NCBI GenBank assembly: GCA_910577355.1
Contig: CAJTMY010000021.1
Coordinates: forward strand, 1 to 45,651
DNA from: an uncultured Muribaculaceae bacterium
GTDB lineage: Bacteria > Bacteroidota > Bacteroidia > Bacteroidales > Muribaculaceae
Length of the DNA stretch: 45,651 bases
Direction: 5' to 3'
A program made the translations under genes and the position numbers. Of the stretch, positions 1 to 7,878 are shown piece after piece; positions within the stretch are counted from its first letter, which is position 1, and each line of letters starts with the position of its first letter. Under the pieces are notes generated by a model. That model was not told where the DNA came from. It saw nothing but the letters and a program-made list of their open reading frames with translations, and did not search any database.

Positions 1-58
1 ACCATGAAACTTTTTAGGTAAATTCAAGTAATATTCGTGTCGCTGTTCTGGGCACTTT

Positions 59-92
59 AGCTCCTTGATAATCGGCGGATTTTCAAGGAGCT
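59..92. terminator. Stem-loop at left edge, probable terminator
   Basis: Ten-base arms AGCTCCTTGA (59-68) and TCAAGGAGCT (83-92) pair perfectly around a 14-base loop. A T-rich stretch follows on the plus strand. It probably ends a gene lying off the left edge of the window. No gene is visible in positions 1-287. Confidence 0.5.
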
Positions 93-253
93 TTGATTTG
101 TGGGTGTGATGGATGTGTGAAGTTTCCAAAGCAAAGTCTCGGATTTTGATATGTTATCTCCATAGGTCTGTATAATCGTGCAAAATGGCGGTCTGGACTT
201 TTAAGAGAAGTCGATTTGAGTTTTTCCGGAAAGTCATTCCTTTGTTTTGTTTC

Positions 254-261
254 TAATTTTG
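254..261 (+). promoter_or_regulatory. -7 element upstream of the alcohol dehydrogenase pseudogene
   Basis: TAATTTTG matches the Bacteroidota -7 consensus TAnnTTTG and lies 26 bases before the ATG at 288. No convincing -33 TTTG is seen at the expected 19-21 base spacing. Confidence 0.4.
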
Positions 262-287
262 CATCGTGAAAACAATATGATACTACG

Positions 288-1101
288 ATGAAAGATTTTG
301 ATTATTACGCTCCGACCGAGGTGGTGTTCGGTAAGGACTCTGAAAAAGAGATAGGGCGGCTTTTAAGAAAGTATGGCGCGCACAAGGTGCTGGTGCATTA
401 TGGAGGTATAAGTGCCGAGAAATCCGGATTGCTGGATGTTGTCCGCAAGCAGCTCGATGAGGCTGGGATACCTTTTATCGAGCTTGGCGGTGTTGTACCT
501 AATCCTGTTCTATCAAAAGTTCACGAAGGTATCCGTATCTTAAGGAGCGGGAATGTCGACTTTGTTCTTGCCGTGGGAGGCGGCAGCGTGATTGATTCTG
601 CCAAGGCTATAGCCTATGGTCTTGTATATGACGGCGATGTTTGGGATTTTTTTCTGCAGAAAAGCGGTCGCGGGCGACGCCTGTCCGGTTGGTGTCGTTC
701 TTACGATTCCTGCGGCCGGTAGCGAGATGAGCAACGGGTGTGTGATAACAAACGAGCATGGATGTTCAAAACGTGCTTACGACAACGACTTGTGCCGTCC
801 ACGATTCGCAGTGATGAATCCTGTGCGTACCTATACGCTGTCGGCATATCAGACGGCTTGTGGTGCGGTCGATATAATGATGCACACTATGGAGCGTTAT
901 TTTTCGCATTGCGATGATATGTCTCTGACGGACGCAATAGTCGAGGTCGTGATGAAGACTGTATGTGAATGTGCTCCAAAGGTAATCGATGCTCCTGACG
1001 ACTATCTTCTGCGCAGCCAGATAATGTGGGCGGGAAGCCTGGCTCACAACAATCTGACCGGGTGTGGGACTGTCGGCGACTTTGCCACACACATGCTTGA
1101 C
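288..1101 (+). pseudogene. Iron-containing alcohol dehydrogenase (butanol dehydrogenase type), frameshifted and truncated
   Basis: The N-terminal reading frame begins MKDFDYYAPTEVVFGK and carries the NAD-binding GGGSVIDSAKA segment typical of group III Fe-dependent alcohol dehydrogenases that reduce aldehydes with NAD(P)H. After WDFF (about position 653) the match moves to the next frame, continuing with PVGVVLTIPAAGSEMSNG and the metal-ligand regions DIMMHTME and GDFATHML. The shift lies in a run of seven T (647-653); six T would restore one frame. The match stops at about 1101, where the family normally continues for roughly another third of its length including a further metal-ligand His, so the C-terminal part is missing. 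Sequence after 1101 belongs to an AraC regulator. The locus looks more AT-rich than its neighbours. The frameshift alone could be a sequencing error, but the missing C-terminus could not. Confidence 0.8.
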
Positions 1102-1730
1102 CTTTCAGCGGCGTATTCCTGAATCTTGACTTACGGTTGATGAAACAGGTGACATCTATGGTTATCATGCCGGATATAAAGACGGATGATAAACTGGACA
1201 GGATGCTCTATATCCCCATTGAGAAAAATGACTTTATTTCCGGCTATTTCCGTTCCCTTGACAAATATTTTACAGAAGGAAACACCCCTTCGCGTGGGTT
1301 GATGAAGGTCAAGTTGCAGTAAATGCTTATAATCCTTCTAGAGCAGAAACCGCAGCTTGTGCCGATTCTGTTCGATTATGCACCGGCATGGCGTGCCTAC
1401 CTGATGGAGTTCATGAATGGCAACTACCTCGGTGATTTAAGCATTGAGGAATTTGCCCATTATTCGGGCCGCAGTCTGTCTACGTTCAAACGCGAGTTTG
1501 CAGAGGTATCCGGTGGCGACACTCCTGCAAGATGGATAATGCGCAGGCGTCTTGAAGATGCGATGGCTATGTTGAAAAAAGGAATTGCGGCCTCTGATGT
1601 ATATGTCCGGGTCGGCTTTAAGAGCCTGTCGCATTTTTCCACTGCTTTTAAAAGACGTTTCGGTGTTGTGCCTTCTCAAATTATCCCCGATGTTTCAGAT
1701 AATATATATGGCGCATATACAGCCTGTTAA
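1102..1730 (+). pseudogene. AraC-family transcriptional regulator remnant, N-terminus deleted and interrupted by a stop
   Basis: From about 1102 one frame encodes the second half of an AraC sensor domain (FSGVFLNLDLRLMKQV, then IPIEKNDFISGYFRSLDKYF). It is followed by the two helix-turn-helix units (LSIEEFAHYSGRSLSTFKREF and VGFKSLSHFSTAFKRRFG). The frame is broken by an in-frame TAA at 1320-1322, directly after KLQ, where relatives usually have a Glu codon. The remaining open frame 1323-1730 would encode 135 residues containing the DNA-binding domain, so a short DNA-binding product is conceivable. No start codon or promoter belongs to the sensor-domain part. AraC regulators often sit beside Fe-alcohol dehydrogenase genes, so the two were probably neighbours before the deletion. 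Confidence 0.75.
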
Positions 1731-1794
1731 GGGTGGTGTGAATCCATCGTCTCGCTATTTTTATATTTGTGGGATGTTCCGTTTCAAGCTATAA

Positions 1795-1826
1795 TTTGTC
1801 TGTTTGCCGATATTTTCGTATCTTTG
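1795..1826 (+). promoter_or_regulatory. metK promoter
   Basis: A -33 TTTG (1795-1798) and a -7 TATCTTTG (1819-1826) are separated by 20 bases, the spacing expected for Bacteroidota. Transcription would begin near 1830, just before the riboswitch-like leader. Confidence 0.75.
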
Positions 1827-1829
1827 TAC

Positions 1830-1978
1830 CATCAAACAAATGTGGACAGATTTGGCTGCTTGCAACCACACGAAAAAATGCTAAAATGATTGCACGTCCG
1901 TGTGCTCCTCTATAGAGCCGCGGCGTTGGCCAAATCCACCGCATGAGCCTCTGTCGCGAGAGGTATATGCGGTTTTTT
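1830..1978 (+). promoter_or_regulatory. Probable SAM riboswitch (S-box-like) in the metK leader
   Basis: The leader contains features of the SAM-I/SAM clan aptamer core. GTGGA (1842-1846), TTGGC (1852-1856) and TGCAACC (1861-1867) stand in S-box order. TGTGG (1841-1845) can pair with CCACA (1866-1870). A TGCTAAAA segment follows at 1879-1886, and ACACG (1868-1872) can pair with CGTGT (1899-1903). A terminator follows at 1939-1978, and the next gene is SAM synthetase. This architecture suggests that SAM binding stops metK transcription. The canonical GGTGGAGGGA and full kink-turn are not obvious, so it looks like a divergent Bacteroidota form. Class assignment is by recognition, not by covariance-model search. 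Confidence 0.68.
1939..1978 (+). terminator. Intrinsic terminator in the metK leader (attenuator)
   Basis: CCGCAT (1939-1944) pairs with ATGCGG (1967-1972), with an inner CCTCT/AGAGG stem (1948-1952/1959-1963), followed by six T. It lies between the promoter and metK, so it can only act as a conditional terminator. Confidence 0.8.
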
Positions 1979-2004
1979 ATTAACTTTTAATGCGATTGGC
2001 TATT

Positions 2005-3291
2005 ATGAATTACCTCTTCACATCAGAATCAGTATCGGAAGGTCATCCCGACAAGGTGGCCGACCAGATCTCAGACGCCGTACTCGACGAGTTTCTGGCC
2101 CGCGACCCGTCATCGAAGGTCGCATGTGAGACACTCGTCACCACCGGACAGATAATCGTGGCAGGCGAAATACGCTCCGAGGCATACATCGACATACAGG
2201 ACGTGGCTCGCCGTGTAGCCTGCGATATAGGCTACGACCGTTCGGATCTCGGATTCGACGGTGCTTCGTGCGGCGTGTTGCTCGCCGTACACGAGCAGAG
2301 TCCCGACATCAACCGCGGCGTGGACCGCGACAAGCCCGAAGAGCAGGGTGCCGGAGATCAGGGCATGATGTTTGGCTACGCTACCGACGAGACCCCGCTT
2401 TACATTCCCCTCACCCTCGCCCTGAGCCATGCCCTGCTCAAGGAACTCGCCGCTATACGCCGTCAAGGCGTCGACATGACATATCTGCGTCCCGACTCCA
2501 AAAGCCAGGTGACTGTCGAATACAGCCCCGAGGGCCATCCCCTGCGTGTCGACACAATCGTCGTCTCCACACAGCACGACGAATTCATCACCCCGGCCGC
2601 ATCAGGCCTGTCGCAGCACGAATGCGACACCCGCATGCAGCAGACCATAGCCCGCGATGTGCGCGACATACTGCTGCCCCGCGTACGCGAGCAACTACCC
2701 GAAAACATCCGCCATCTCATCGGCGATGACGTGCGCCTGCTCGTCAACCCCACAGGCAAATTTGTGGTAGGTGGTCCCAACGGCGACACAGGCCTTACAG
2801 GTCGCAAGATCATCGTCGACACATACGGCGGCCACGGCGGCCACGGCGGCGGAGCTTTCTCGGGCAAGGATCCCAGCAAGGTTGACCGCTCGGCAGCCTA
2901 TGCCGCCCGTCATATCGCCAAGAATCTTGTCGCAGCCGGCGTTGCAGAGCGCGCACTGGTACAGGTAGCATATGCCATCGGCGTGGCCGAGCCTGTGAGC
3001 CTGGCAGTAAATACCTTTGGCACAGCTAAGGTCGATATGAGCGACGGAGAGATATCGCGCCGCGTGCAGCAACTCTTCGACATGCGCCCGCATGCCATAG
3101 AGAAGCGCCTCAAACTGCGCGCCCCCATCTACCGCGAAACTGCCACATACGGCCACATGGGCCGCACCCCGCGCACAGTCACCAAGACATTCAAAGCCTT
3201 CGGCGAGCAGCCCGTCACACGCGAGGTGGAGCTGTTCACTTGGGAAAAGCTCGATATGGTCGACACCGTGCGCGAGGCATTCGGGTTGTAA
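2005..3291 (+). CDS. metK: S-adenosylmethionine synthetase
   Basis: Makes SAM from methionine and ATP in the cytoplasm; SAM is the main methyl donor. The 428-residue product has all hallmarks: the GHPDK substrate site (residues 13-17), GAGDQG (115-120) and the phosphate loop GGGAFSGKDPSKVDRS, and it ends in the conserved C-terminal domain. The ATG at 2005 (MNYLFTSESV) is chosen over the ATG at 1990 because relatives start at this point. The gene stands alone behind its own promoter and a SAM-type riboswitch with terminator, implying feedback control by its product. A hairpin at 3303-3343 separates it from the convergent comM gene. Confidence 0.97.
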   Translation: MNYLFTSESVSEGHPDKVADQISDAVLDEFLARDPSSKVACETLVTTGQIIVAGEIRSEAYIDIQDVARRVACDIGYDRSDLGFDGASCGVLLAVHEQSPDINRGVDRDKPEEQGAGDQGMMFGYATDETPLYIPLTLALSHALLKELAAIRRQGVDMTYLRPDSKSQVTVEYSPEGHPLRVDTIVVSTQHDEFITPAASGLSQHECDTRMQQTIARDVRDILLPRVREQLPENIRHLIGDDVRLLVNPTGKFVVGGPNGDTGLTGRKIIVDTYGGHGGHGGGAFSGKDPSKVDRSAAYAARHIAKNLVAAGVAERALVQVAYAIGVAEPVSLAVNTFGTAKVDMSDGEISRRVQQLFDMRPHAIEKRLKLRAPIYRETATYGHMGRTPRTVTKTFKAFGEQPVTREVELFTWEKLDMVDTVREAFGL

Positions 3292-3302
3292 ACATTTAAA
3301 TT

Positions 3303-3343
3303 AGTCTTGTCAATGCGCTTATCTCAACCGCATTGATAAGACT
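3303..3343. terminator. Bidirectional terminator hairpin between metK and comM
   Basis: Fifteen-base arms (3303-3317 and 3329-3343) pair with a single G-T wobble around an 11-base loop. The hairpin lies in the 57-base gap between two convergent genes. The U-tracts are weak on both sides. Confidence 0.7.
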
Positions 3344-3348
3344 TACTC

Positions 3349-4893
3349 TTACTGATACCTCCCCCATGATCCGCGGTCGAGGTTGCGGTAGGAGACGGCC
3401 TCGCGGATGTGGTCGGGGGTAATGTCGGCCGAAGCGTCGAGGTCGGCGATGGTGCGGGCCACTTTGAGGATGCGGTCGTAGGCGCGGGCACTCATGTCGT
3501 ATCTGGTCATGGCATGGCTCAGGATGGCCATTGCCTGCTCGGACAGCACGCAATGGCGGGCGATAAGGCGCGATGTCATCTGCGCGTTGCAGTGGATGTC
3601 TTTTTCGTCGGAAAAACGGGCATCCTGTATGGCACGGGCGGCGACGACGCGGCGGCGTATGTCGGCACTGTGCTCGCCGGGCGCGGTCGACGACAGTTTT
3701 TCGAAAGGTACCGGCAATATCTCGCACTGTATGTCGATACGGTCGAGCAGTGGGCCTGAAATCTTGGCGAGGTATTTGTTCACAGCTCCGGCGGGACAAG
3801 TGCATTCCTTGGTAGGATGGTTGTAGTAGCCGCAGGGGCATGGATTCATCGAAGCCACGAGCATGAATCCCGCAGGGTAGTCGACCGCATAGCGGGCACG
3901 GCTTATGCTGATATGGCGGTCTTCGAGCGGTTGGCGGAGCACTTCAAGCACCTGACGCGGAAACTCCGGAAACTCGTCCATGAACAGTATACCGTTATGT
4001 GCCAGCGAGATCTCTCCGGGATGCGGGTTCGAGCCGCCGCCCACAAGAGCCACTGGCGATATGGTGTGATGTGGCGAGCGGAACGGCCGAGCCGTCATTA
4101 ATTTCGACCCGCTCTTGAGCTTTCCGGCCACCGAGTGTATCTTGGTGGTCTCGAGGGCTTCGGCGAGCGACAGCGGCGGCATTATCGACGGTAGCCGCTT
4201 GGCCATCATAGATTTGCCCGAACCGGGTGGGCCTACGAGGAGTATGTTGTGACCGCCTGCGCAGGCCACCTCGAAAGCCCTCTTCACACTTTCCTGTCCC
4301 TTGACTTCCGAAAAGTCGAAATCGAACCGGTTCTGTGCGCGGGCAAACTCGTCGCGTGTATCAAACACCACCGGCTGCAACGGCACATTGCCGCTTAGGT
4401 GATCGACCACCTGCCTGAGATTGTCTACGCCGTAGACATCAAGATTGTTGACCACGGCGGCCTCGGTGGCATTGGCCTGCGGCACGATTATCGACCGATA
4501 GCCGCGCTTGCGTGCCTCGATGGCCATAGACAGCGCGCCACGCACGGGCAGTACCGAGCCGTCGAGCGACAGCTCGCCCATTATGATACACCTGTCGAGT
4601 TCGGGAGCCTGTATCTGCTCGGAGCCCACCAGAAGTCCTATGGCGATGGGCAGGTCGTAGGCGGCACCCTCTTTGCGCACATCGGCGGGAGCCATATTAA
4701 CCACCACATTGCGGCGCGGATAGTCGAAGCCCGTATGGCGGATGGCCGATATCACGCGTTGGTGGCTCTCCTTGACGGCAGTATCGGGCAGCCCGACGAT
4801 GGTAAACGATATTCCGTTCTGCACTGATACCTCTATGGTGACGATGAGGGCGTCGATGCCTTGTACGGCGGCTCCGAAAGTCTTTACAAGCAT
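3349..4893 (-). CDS. comM: YifB/ComM-family Mg-chelatase-like AAA+ ATPase
   Basis: The 514-residue protein starts MLVKTFGAAVQGIDALIVT, with the N-terminal ChlI-type Lon-like domain (GLPDTAVKESHQRV). The AAA+ core follows, with Walker A GPPGSGKSMMAKRLP, the FRSPHHTIS motif and the FMDEFPEF Walker B. A Cys-rich stretch (NPCPCGYYNHPTKECTC) and a C-terminal Mg-chelatase domain complete it. In gamma-proteobacteria ComM is a hexameric branch-migration helicase that aids integration of transformed DNA. The role in Bacteroidota is inferred from homology only. It is a single-gene unit with a -7 element at 4924-4931. Confidence 0.93.
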   Translation of the reverse strand: MLVKTFGAAVQGIDALIVTIEVSVQNGISFTIVGLPDTAVKESHQRVISAIRHTGFDYPRRNVVVNMAPADVRKEGAAYDLPIAIGLLVGSEQIQAPELDRCIIMGELSLDGSVLPVRGALSMAIEARKRGYRSIIVPQANATEAAVVNNLDVYGVDNLRQVVDHLSGNVPLQPVVFDTRDEFARAQNRFDFDFSEVKGQESVKRAFEVACAGGHNILLVGPPGSGKSMMAKRLPSIMPPLSLAEALETTKIHSVAGKLKSGSKLMTARPFRSPHHTISPVALVGGGSNPHPGEISLAHNGILFMDEFPEFPRQVLEVLRQPLEDRHISISRARYAVDYPAGFMLVASMNPCPCGYYNHPTKECTCPAGAVNKYLAKISGPLLDRIDIQCEILPVPFEKLSSTAPGEHSADIRRRVVAARAIQDARFSDEKDIHCNAQMTSRLIARHCVLSEQAMAILSHAMTRYDMSARAYDRILKVARTIADLDASADITPDHIREAVSYRNLDRGSWGRYQ

Positions 4894-4923
4894 AATGTTT
4901 TAACGATCTTATGATTATACCTG

Positions 4924-4931
4924 CAAATGTA
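4924..4931 (-). promoter_or_regulatory. -7 element for comM
   Basis: TACATTTG on the minus strand fits TAnnTTTG and lies about 30 bases upstream of the comM ATG, after the fabF terminator. Confidence 0.6.
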
Positions 4932-4973
4932 GCGTTTTTCGCGGCCTTGTGCAAGCCGGAGCCGATAAAAGTT

Positions 4974-5008
4974 CAAGGCCACGTTCCCGTTGCCGGGGCG
5001 TGGCCTTG
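4974..5008 (-). terminator. Terminator of the acpP-fabF operon
   Basis: Ten-base perfect arms CAAGGCCACG/CGTGGCCTTG surround a 15-base GC-rich loop. On the minus strand the hairpin is followed by AACTTTTA. It sits 21 bases past the fabF stop. Confidence 0.75.
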
Positions 5009-5029
5009 AGGGTTATGGTTTGAGAATTC

Positions 5030-6301
5030 TTATTTTTCGAATTTCTTTACGATAACGGTGGCGTTGTGGCCGCCGAAACCGAAGGCGTTTGAGAGGGCGG
5101 CGCGTACGGGTCGTTCCTGGGCGCGGTTGAAGGTGAAGTTGAGAGTGTAGTCGATCTCTTCGTCTTCATCGCCTTCCTCATGATTGATGGTTGGAGGAAC
5201 GATATCGTCCTGCACGGCCTTGATGCTGAACATGGCCTCAAGAGCGCCGGTAGCGCCGAGCAGATGGCCTGTCATCGACTTGGTCGACGATATATTGAGC
5301 TCACGGGCATGGTCGCCGAACACTTCCACGATGGCTTTCACCTCCGAGATATCGCCTACGGGGGTGGATGTGCCGTGCACGTTGATGTAGTCGATATCCT
5401 CGGGCTTCATCTCGGCATCCTCAAGGGCGTTGCGCATCGACAGGATAGCGCCCACACCTTCGGGGTGGGTGGCGGTGAGATGGTGTGCGTCGGCCGACAT
5501 TCCACCGCCGGCTACCTCGGCATATATCCTGGCTCCGCGTGCCAGAGCGTGTTCAAGCTCCTCGAGCACGAGCACCACCGAGCCTTCGCCCATCACGAAT
5601 CCGTCGCGGCTCTTGGAGAAGGGACGCGAGGCTGTCTCGGGCGAATCGTTGCGGGTCGACAGGGCGTGCATCGAGTTGAAGCCGCCTACGCCGGCGGGAT
5701 ATATAGCCGCTTCGGCACCTCCGGTGAGCATCACGTCGGCCTTTCCGAGACGTATGAGGTTGAATGCGTCGATGATGGCGTTGTTGGACGATGCGCAGGC
5801 CGATACCACACCATAGTTGGGGCCGTGGTAGCCATACTCCATCGAGATGTGTCCCGAAGCGATGTCGGCGATCATCTTGGGGATGAAGAATGGATTGTAT
5901 TTGGGGCCTTTGTCTTCGTTGACAGCATAGTATCCGGCTTCTTCCTCGAATGTGTGGAGGCCGCCGATGCCGGCTGCCACTATAACACCCACACGGTTCT
6001 TGTCGAGGCCTTTGGCATCGTCTTTCTCGATGCCGGCATCCTCGACGGCCTGGCGGGCGGCCACGATGGCATACTGGGCATAGAGGTCGAGCTGGCGCAG
6101 CTTACGGCGGTCGAAGTGTTCTTCGGGCTTGAAGTCCTTGACCTCGCAGGCAAACTGAGTCTTGAACTTCGATGCGTCGAAGTGGGTTATGGGGCCGGCT
6201 CCGCTCACGCCGTTCTTGGCGGCTTCCCAGGTGGAGTCGACGTCATGGCCGAGGGGCGTGATGGCGCCCATGCCGGTTACTACAACACGTTTTAGTTGCA
6301 T
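5030..6301 (-). CDS. fabF: 3-oxoacyl-[acyl-carrier-protein] synthase II
   Basis: Elongating condensing enzyme of type II fatty-acid synthesis: joins acyl-enzyme and malonyl-ACP in the cytoplasm. The 423-residue product begins QLKRVVVTGMGAITPLG. It carries the catalytic triad regions SACASSNNAI (Cys), HGTSTPVGD (His) and SMTGHLLGATGALEA (Lys/His), and ends NAFGFGGHNATVIVK. It lies 116 bases downstream of acpP on the same strand, and carrier and condensing enzyme are made from one promoter (6698-6705). An internal hairpin just after acpP may set their ratio. Confidence 0.97.
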   Translation of the reverse strand: MQLKRVVVTGMGAITPLGHDVDSTWEAAKNGVSGAGPITHFDASKFKTQFACEVKDFKPEEHFDRRKLRQLDLYAQYAIVAARQAVEDAGIEKDDAKGLDKNRVGVIVAAGIGGLHTFEEEAGYYAVNEDKGPKYNPFFIPKMIADIASGHISMEYGYHGPNYGVVSACASSNNAIIDAFNLIRLGKADVMLTGGAEAAIYPAGVGGFNSMHALSTRNDSPETASRPFSKSRDGFVMGEGSVVLVLEELEHALARGARIYAEVAGGGMSADAHHLTATHPEGVGAILSMRNALEDAEMKPEDIDYINVHGTSTPVGDISEVKAIVEVFGDHARELNISSTKSMTGHLLGATGALEAMFSIKAVQDDIVPPTINHEEGDEDEEIDYTLNFTFNRAQERPVRAALSNAFGFGGHNATVIVKKFEK

Positions 6302-6400
6302 GTTACAAGTGGTTTGTTAAATAAAAATGTACCCCCTAAGCGCCGCCATAACGATGGTTTATGAAGCGAATGGGGGATATGAGGAGAGGGCGGGATGCTT

Positions 6401-6418
6401 ATATCCTCGTGGGGATAT
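6401..6418 (-). promoter_or_regulatory. Intercistronic hairpin between acpP and fabF
   Basis: ATATCC (6401-6406) pairs with GGATAT (6413-6418) directly at the acpP stop codon, without a T-tract. It may stabilise the acpP message or reduce read-through into fabF, which fits the much higher need for ACP than for FabF. The function is inferred. Confidence 0.35.
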
Positions 6419-6654
6419 CAGCCCTTGTGCTTTTCGATATAGTCGACAGCGTCCTGAACGGTCTTGATGTTCTGGGCGTCTTCGTCGGGAATTTCAATGT
6501 CGAATTCTTTTTCGAACTCCATGATGAGCTCAACGGTGTCGAGAGAGTCAGCGCCGAGATCGGTAGTGAACGCAGCTTCGGGGGTTACTTGTTCGGGGGA
6601 GAGACCGAGCTTGTCGGTGATGATGGCCGCAACGCGGTTTGCTGTTTCAGACAT
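6418..6654 (-). CDS. acpP: Acyl carrier protein
   Basis: A 78-residue acidic helical protein with the phosphopantetheine attachment motif GADSLDTVELIMEFE, where Ser37 receives the prosthetic group. It ends in VDYIEKHKG, and its length is normal for the family. It carries the growing chain in fatty-acid and lipid A synthesis. It is first gene of an operon with fabF, with a good -7 element 44-51 bases upstream of its ATG. Confidence 0.97.
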   Translation of the reverse strand: MSETANRVAAIITDKLGLSPEQVTPEAAFTTDLGADSLDTVELIMEFEKEFDIEIPDEDAQNIKTVQDAVDYIEKHKG

Positions 6655-6697
6655 AATTTTATATTTTAAATTACTAATGAATTGCGATTTTGCGGTG

Positions 6698-6705
6698 CAA
6701 AGTTA
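6698..6705 (-). promoter_or_regulatory. -7 element for acpP-fabF
   Basis: TAACTTTG on the minus strand is a perfect TAnnTTTG. The 5' leader to acpP is about 40 bases and AT-rich. Confidence 0.7.
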
Positions 6706-6784
6706 GTGATAGTTTTGCAATTAGTGAAATTTTTCTCGATATTTTTTGAGTAAAGGCGGTTTTTCAAAGCCCCGATATGATTTT

Positions 6785-7234
6785 TTAACGTGTCGCGCGT
6801 TCCTTTCCGCCGAATGTCACCAACCGGTTGTATATGAAGTTGGACACGGTATACAGCACGTTGCCGGCAAGGGTAGCCAGTCCGTAGCCTGTTACGGTGA
6901 ACACCCCCGCCCGGTATTCGCAGTCGCCTGCCGCGCTGCGGGTGATAGTCCATACCAGTGCCAGCTGCAACAGGTAGCATATCGCGAATCCCGCCAGAAA
7001 TACAAGGGCTTCGTGCCGCATGTGCCCGGTGCTGCGGAACACCCATCTGCGATTCCACATGAAAGAGTTGCACAGCCCTGTAGAGTACCCGAGTACGTTG
7101 CTAAGATATGGATTGAGGCCGAGCAGCGACTTGGTCATGAATATCACACCGAGGGTGAGCAGAGTGTTGAGCACGCCCACCATGCAGTATTTCATGAATT
7201 TTTCTATCTCGCTGCGGCGCAGGGGCTTCTTCAT
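6785..7234 (-). CDS. GtrA-family membrane protein
   Basis: A 149-residue protein with four hydrophobic segments and the GtrA-family pattern: FMKYCMVGVLNTLLTLGVIF near the N-terminus, GYSTGLCNSFMWNRRWVF in the middle and SNFIYNRLVTFGG at the end. GtrA proteins are thought to help move polyprenyl-linked sugars across the inner membrane for surface polysaccharide decoration. The substrate here is unknown, and no glycosyltransferase is adjacent. The ATG at 7234 is chosen because it overlaps the upstream stop as ATGA, indicating translational coupling. It is the last gene of the pheS-nth-TRIC-gtrA operon. Confidence 0.85.
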   Translation of the reverse strand: MKKPLRRSEIEKFMKYCMVGVLNTLLTLGVIFMTKSLLGLNPYLSNVLGYSTGLCNSFMWNRRWVFRSTGHMRHEALVFLAGFAICYLLQLALVWTITRSAAGDCEYRAGVFTVTGYGLATLAGNVLYTVSNFIYNRLVTFGGKERATR

Positions 7235-7875
7235 CGGTCTTCTTCGTTTTTGGGCAGCGATCTGGGATCCACCTTCAGAATAGGCAGCGACCATCCGTAG
7301 TGTACAGCGGCCACACGCAGGCCTATCACTGTGGCCGCGCACATGCTCTGCGCCACCCATGCCGGCGCGCCGGTGAGGCTCAGCAGCCAATATGCCACAC
7401 CGCCGGCCAGACAGGCCGTGGCATATATGTCCTTGCGGAAAAACAGCGGCTCCTCGTTGAGCAGTATGTCGCGTGTCACACCGCCGAACGATCCGGTGAT
7501 TATCCCCATCACTATCGCCACCCACATCGGATATGAGGCGACGAGCGTCTTCTCGATACCCACTACTACAAACAGCGCCAGACCGATGGCGTCGAATATG
7601 AACAGCGTGCGCATGCCGCCCACAAGCAGCCGCTGGAATATCAGCACTGTAAGCAACGATATTCCGGTGACGCTCAGATACATCGGCGACAGCATCCAGA
7701 ATACCGGAATGTCGAGCAGCACGTCGCGTACCGTACCGCCGCCTATGGCGGTGACAAGTCCTACTACATATGCTCCGAACCAGTCGAAACGTTTGGCCGC
7801 CGCGAGCCTTATGCCCGAGATGGCGAAAGCGATGGTGCCGAGCACCTCGATTATCGTAAGGAATGTCTCCTGCAT
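7231..7875 (-). CDS. TRIC-type cation channel (UPF0126/YicG family)
   Basis: The 214-residue membrane protein has two related halves, seen in the repeated motifs GGGTVRDVLLD (near residue 45) and GGVTRDILLNEEP (near residue 131), a signature of the prokaryotic TRIC/UPF0126 family. About seven transmembrane segments are predicted by eye. Family members form trimeric potassium-permeable channels in the inner membrane; a physiological role in Bacteroidota is not established. It is separated from nth by 3 bases and overlaps gtrA by 4 bases. Confidence 0.88.
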   Translation of the reverse strand: MQETFLTIIEVLGTIAFAISGIRLAAAKRFDWFGAYVVGLVTAIGGGTVRDVLLDIPVFWMLSPMYLSVTGISLLTVLIFQRLLVGGMRTLFIFDAIGLALFVVVGIEKTLVASYPMWVAIVMGIITGSFGGVTRDILLNEEPLFFRKDIYATACLAGGVAYWLLSLTGAPAWVAQSMCAATVIGLRVAAVHYGWSLPILKVDPRSLPKNEEDR

Positions 7876-7878
7876 CGG

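Noticed and set aside
70..77. Reverse copy of the repeat core CGCCGATT at the left edge
   Set aside because: Only eight bases match, inside a different hairpin; chance cannot be excluded.
2827..2851. Short tandem repeat GGCCACGGC in metK
   Set aside because: It encodes the normal Gly/His-rich active-site loop before GGGAFSGKD; not a variable repeat.
5180..6295. Long open frame (371 codons) on the plus strand opposite fabF
   Set aside because: It mirrors a confidently identified fabF, has no recognisable domain and reflects high GC at third codon positions.
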